A DNA stretch of 39,379 nt, taken from contig JASVEC010000157.1 of NCBI GenBank assembly GCA_030770535.1, positions 1 to 39,379 on the forward strand, written 5' to 3'. The notes beneath the pieces are model-generated. The model searched no databases. It worked only from the letters and a program-made list of their open reading frames with translations, and had not been told where the DNA came from. A program made the position numbers and the translations under genes. This document shows, in pieces, positions 34,463 through 39,379 of this stretch. Within the stretch, counting starts at the first letter, position 1. The number at the start of each line of letters is the position of its first letter. This DNA comes from Batkoa obscura. Lineage: Eukaryota; Entomophthoromycota; Entomophthoromycetes; Entomophthorales; Batkoaceae.

Positions 34463-34964
34463 GAATGAAGATTAATATATATATATTGCTGAGTTAATTA
34501 TTAAAATAAAATATAAATTGTTTTTTTTATTGCAAAGGTTACTTTATGTTTGAGTAAAGTTGATGCATTGGAATCTATTATGTTATTCCTATCTAATAGT
34601 TGGACTATTTTTTTATTCATTTAGTGTGATTAGTTGATTTTTATAGAAATAATGTTTAAATTATTTATGTAATTATCTTTTTTTTGGCAATACTATAATC
34701 TCCCAACTTTATACAACTCTTCAAATTTAATAAGAATAATAGTAATGATTCGTATTAATAACAAAAATATATTATATTTCAATAATATTATTTTTTTTAC
34801 ATGTTTCAATATATGAGGATGTATTTTTGTGTCTAAGAATTTACTAGCGATTTTTCCACTCAAATAACACTTGGAAGGTGGAAAAAGTAATGAAGCCAAA
34901 AAAACATCCCCATATAACAAAAATAAACTAGTTTAATATAATTTTATTTTTTTGCATCATCTTT
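34463..34964. other. Convergent intergenic region with one MITE
   Basis: Between the 3' ends of EAF7 and the aldo-keto reductase gene. Contains MITE copy 13 (34814-34912), whose right end is only 53 bp from the reductase stop codon, and a run of Ts after the EAF7 stop. Confidence 0.55.
34814..34912 (-). repeat. MITE copy 13
   Basis: TGAGGATGT ... ACATCCCCA, 99 bp, with TA on both flanks (AATATA and TATAAC). Both core CpG sites have become TpG in the reference direction. Confidence 0.85.
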
Positions 34965-36275
<1,311 letters not shown>

Positions 36276-36894
36276 AATTGTTAAAATGAAAACAAATAAA
36301 AAGATAAACAATTTTTAAAATGTTAAAAAGATCCAAGTTTTCTCAAAGTCGTCATTGATTTATGCAGTTTTTTTGAGCATTGAATACTAATTAAGACTAG
36401 AAATTTGATTCTTTGAAATGGAAATATTAAAATTTTTTAGATTTCTAAAACTTTCATATTGAAATTTAATAAACTTCATTCTAAATAAGTTATCATTATT
36501 ATCTCTGTTCATTTTTTCTGTTTTCAACTTTTTATTAACATTTATTTATTTTTATTAGAAACTAGCATTTATTAATAAAAAATATTTAATTTGATTTAAT
36601 TGAAATAAAATAGTTATTAGTGGAATTTTTGTAATAAATTATTATTTTTTATTTATATAAAATAATATGATAATTAATTTAATAGCTAATAAAATACTCA
36701 TTGATTTACAGTCTATTAAAAAATAAACAAAATAGATAAATTCATTCTAATTTTCAAAACTTATTATGTAAACTAAAAATTATTAGTAATGATTTGATTT
36801 ATGTTTATTCCTTTATAAAATTAATAAACTTTAAATCTTATATAAAAGAATCTTATCTTTAATTTTTAATTTCAAAATTATCTTTTTCCAATAT
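36276..36894. other. Intergenic region, no feature seen
   Basis: 619 bp of A/T-rich sequence with no repeat copy and no open frame of note; the promoter of the reductase gene should be at its left end. Confidence 0.5.
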
Positions 36895-37627
36895 TCATTT
36901 TTGCTCTAATTCGACTAAGACACCACCGCAATCTTTAGGATGTAAAAAGATTACTGGTTTACCGTGAGCTCCAATTTTAGGCTTTTTATCTAATGATCGA
37001 ATATTTTGAGATGTAAGATCTTGTAATGCTTTGAATACGTCATCCACCTAAAAAATCAATTTTATTAATTACTTCTTTTTATTTGTTAATAACTAATAAT
37101 TTAATATACTCTTTATTTTAAAACTTACTTCAATACAAATATGATGAATTCCACCACTTTGATTCTTATTTAAAAAGTTTTGAATTGGTGAATTTTCTCC
37201 GTATGGATGTAACAATTCAATTTTAGTATTACCTAAATTAACAAATACAGTATAAACTCCATGATCTGGAAGTGCCTAATTATTTAGAAATTAAATGATT
37301 AATTTAATTTATTTTTTTTGATAATTGAAATTAAAATGTTAATGTTAATATTAATATAATATTACTTCTTTTGAGCTAACTTCAGCTCCTAATATATCTT
37401 TATAAAATCGAGTACTGGCTTCAATATCAGGTACCGCAATGGCTACATGATTCAATCGTCCTAATTGCCAAATCTAAATTCCTTAAATCTTACTCAAAAT
37501 TTATAACACTGTAAATTACCTTGCTTTTAACTCCATCTAATGTTTTAGCTGAATATTTACAAGTGTTTACAACTTGACAATTGAAAACATTCTTTTTTAT
37601 TATATTTTTTCCAAGTTGAAATAGCAT
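36895..37627 (-). CDS. MCEE: Mitochondrial methylmalonyl-CoA epimerase, 171 aa, four exons
   Basis: Interconverts (S)- and (R)-methylmalonyl-CoA between propionyl-CoA carboxylase and the B12-dependent mutase, in the mitochondrial matrix. Exons: 37627-37520, 37473-37366, 37275-37129, 37047-36895 (516 nt, whole codons; every intron falls between codons). The N-terminus (MLFQLGKNIIKKNVF) is basic and acid-free, fitting mitochondrial import. The glyoxalase/VOC fold is shown by LNHVAIAVPDIEASTRFYKD, then LGNTKIELLHPYGENSPI, SGGIHHICIEVDDV and GVLVELEQK. The likely metal ligands are His45, His117 (or 116) and Glu167. The HPKDCGGVLVELE ending is diagnostic for the epimerase rather than other VOC enzymes. 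Saccharomyces lacks this pathway. Confidence 0.93.
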
Positions 37628-37806
37628 TTTATATTTTATTTTTAATTAAACAAATGTTCATAAAATAAATTTTCGATCAAATTTAACTAAAACAATATGT
37701 AAATTTAATTGGCTACGTTTTATGATGAGGTCACCACCACTTATAAGAAAAAAAATTACAAATTTAAAGCATACAATAAAATTTATTTTCAAATATAAAA
37801 GATTAC

Positions 37807-39379
37807 TTAATTCGATAAGTTATTTGGAGTATTTAAAAGATTAGGAGGTTGAATGCCTTTTGATTTATAAAACTCCATAGTGTTTTTAGCTATTTTAGCT
37901 AAATTATTGGGCTCAATACCAAAATGTTTATATACTTCTTTGTAATCTCCAGACATACCAAAAGTAGTCATACCTAAAGAAGCATGGGCATATTTAGACC
38001 ATCCAAAAGTAGATAAAGCTTCACAACTAACTACTGGTATTATTATTTAAAAATACACTTTGGTTTATATTCATTATCTTGCTCTTCAAATAAATCAAAA
38101 CATGGCATAGAGACTACTCTACAAGATATGTTTTCTTTCTTTAATAATTCATGAGCATCAACAGCAATTGAAACTTCTGATCCAGTAGCAACTAATATAA
38201 CTTCTGGTTTATCAGAGTCTTTTAATACATAAGCACCTTTTAAAGCTAATTTATAAGAGGAATTTTCAAGGGTTGGTACTTTTTGCCTTGATAAACAAAG
38301 TACAGTTGGGCTATGTTCATGAGTAAAAGCACTATAATAAGCAGCAGATACTTCATTACCATCTGCTGGACGTTGAACATAAACATTGGGTGTTGCTCTT
38401 AATAAAGCTAAAGTTTCGATTGGTTGATGGGTTGGACCATCTTCACCTAATCCAATTGAATCATGTGTCATTATATAAAGCACTCGGAAATTGGAAAGGG
38501 CTGATAATCTAAAAGCACCAAGGCCATAACTTAAAAAGTTAAGAAAAGTAGCACAAAAAGGTATTAAACTACCATGAGCTGCTATACCGTTAGATATAGC
38601 AAACATAGCATGTTCTCTAACGCCATATCGAATATATCTACCATCATAACCTGTATTTTTATCTTTAGTTGGAAAGAAATCTTTAGCTTCTTTCCATCTT
38701 GTTAAGTTAGATGGTGTTAAATCCGCAGAGCCACCAATAAGCTCAGTAAAAATAGAAGATATTGAATTAAGTACTTCATTTGAACAATTTCTAGTGGCAA
38801 GCATCTCTCCAACCTTTTTAAATTGAGGTAAGGATTCCTCCCAGTTTTCAGGAAGCTTATTGGATACTCTTCTTTTAAAATCTTCAGCTAACTCTGGGTA
38901 TTTTTGAGAGTATTCAGTTAATTTGTTATTCCATTCCTCTTCAGCTTTGATTCCTTTCTTTTCAACTTCTTTCCAAAGTTCAGAAACTTCTTGAGGAATA
39001 TGGAATTTTTTACTTACATCAAATCCAAGCTTCGATTTGATACTATTAATTCCCTCATCACCAAAAGCATTACTATGTACATCAGCAGTACCAGCTTTTT
39101 CAGCACCAAACCCAATAGTGGTACGAATTCTTATTAAAGTTGGTTTATCAGTAATATTTTTTGCTTTCTTGATACACTCTCTAATACCTTCAAAGTCAGT
39201 ATCCCCTTTTTCTACTGAAAGTACATGCCAGCCATAAGATTTATATCTCATTTCAATATCTTCATGGAAAGAGAGATCCGTACTACCATCAATAGTCACT
39301 TTGTTATCATCATAGAAAGCAATTAATTTGCCCAATTTTAATCTGCCAGCAAGTGAACAAGCTTCACTAGAAATACCTT
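37807..39379 (-). CDS. TKL1: Transketolase, C-terminal two-thirds, 5' end outside window; two frame breaks near 3' end
   Basis: Thiamine-diphosphate enzyme moving two-carbon units in the pentose phosphate pathway. The frame is open to the right edge (first complete codons GISSEACSLAGRLKLGKLIA), so the N-terminal TPP domain start is missing; a TTG at 39335 is not a start. Visible motifs are IGFGAEKAGTADVHSNAFG, the catalytic Glu in YGVREHAMFAISNG, MTHDSIGLGEDGPTHQPIET, VQRPADGNEVSAAY and VATGSEVSIAV. It ends CEALSTFGWSKYAHASLG...EVYKHFGIEP. Near 38040-38066 the frame shifts twice: EYK (to 38064), then QSVFLNN in the next frame (38062 to about 38042), then IPVVSCEAL in the third (from 38040). 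Each step equals one extra base. The three pieces together match the spacing of yeast EYRLSVLPDNVPIMSVEVL, so no coding sequence is missing. Either sequence error or recent decay. Confidence 0.9.

Noticed and set aside
38034-38056. A 23-32-nt intron as the explanation of the transketolase frame change
   Set aside because: GT and AG dinucleotides exist, but all other introns here are at least 42 nt, no branch site fits, and splicing would delete residues that align with other transketolases.

Overview
This is a nuclear segment from a very AT-rich fungus. The evidence is the spliceosomal introns (42-90 nt, often with TACTAAT-like branch sites), Zn2Cys6 transcription factors, and a core gene set that includes mitochondrial complex I and methylmalonyl-CoA epimerase. 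Complex I excludes Saccharomyces-like yeasts. The base composition, short introns and propionate-pathway enzyme suggest an early-diverging lineage; an entomophthoralean fungus such as Conidiobolus is my best guess, but this is inference.

Layout. Bases 1-12450 are gene-poor and dominated by transcription factors. Three members of one paralogous Zn2Cys6 family lie at 1-1438 (5' part outside the window), 3704-5428 and 10768-12450. A different regulator at 6045-7748 has no zinc cluster, and a mitochondrial adenylate-kinase-like protein lies at 8229-9302. The three paralogues have no introns within the parts seen. Bases 13162-17206 are compact and intron-rich: triosephosphate isomerase, exosome subunit Rrp43, RNA polymerase I/III subunit AC19 (Rpc19) and complex I subunit NDUFS8. 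Bases 19013-24696 hold MOT1 (7 exons), divergent from a ribose-phosphate pyrophosphokinase at 26103-27158. A gene desert of about 3.7 kb follows. Bases 30838-39379 hold a Sec1/Munc18 protein, Eaf7/MRGBP of the NuA4 acetyltransferase, an AKR7-type aldo-keto reductase, methylmalonyl-CoA epimerase, and a transketolase that runs off the right edge and carries two single-base frame breaks near its 3' end. Exon joins were worked out by hand from splice signals, frame and family homology; all complete genes give whole-codon totals.

Repeats. The most striking unlabelled structure is a family of about 100-bp elements, 13 copies, all between genes. They have inverted termini TGGGGATGT...ACATCCCCA, usually flanked by TA, as expected of Tc1/mariner-type MITEs. 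Neighbouring copies are often each other's closest relatives, two pairs sit head to head as potential hairpins, and two CpG sites in the core have decayed mainly to TpG or CpA. No capsid-, envelope- or reverse-transcriptase-bearing element, CRISPR array, rRNA or convincing tRNA was seen.

Function. The core genes are housekeeping and not an operon: glycolysis and pentose phosphate (TPI, transketolase, PRPP synthetase), respiration (NDUFS8), RNA metabolism (Rrp43, Rpc19), chromatin and transcription (Mot1, Eaf7) and secretion (Sec1).
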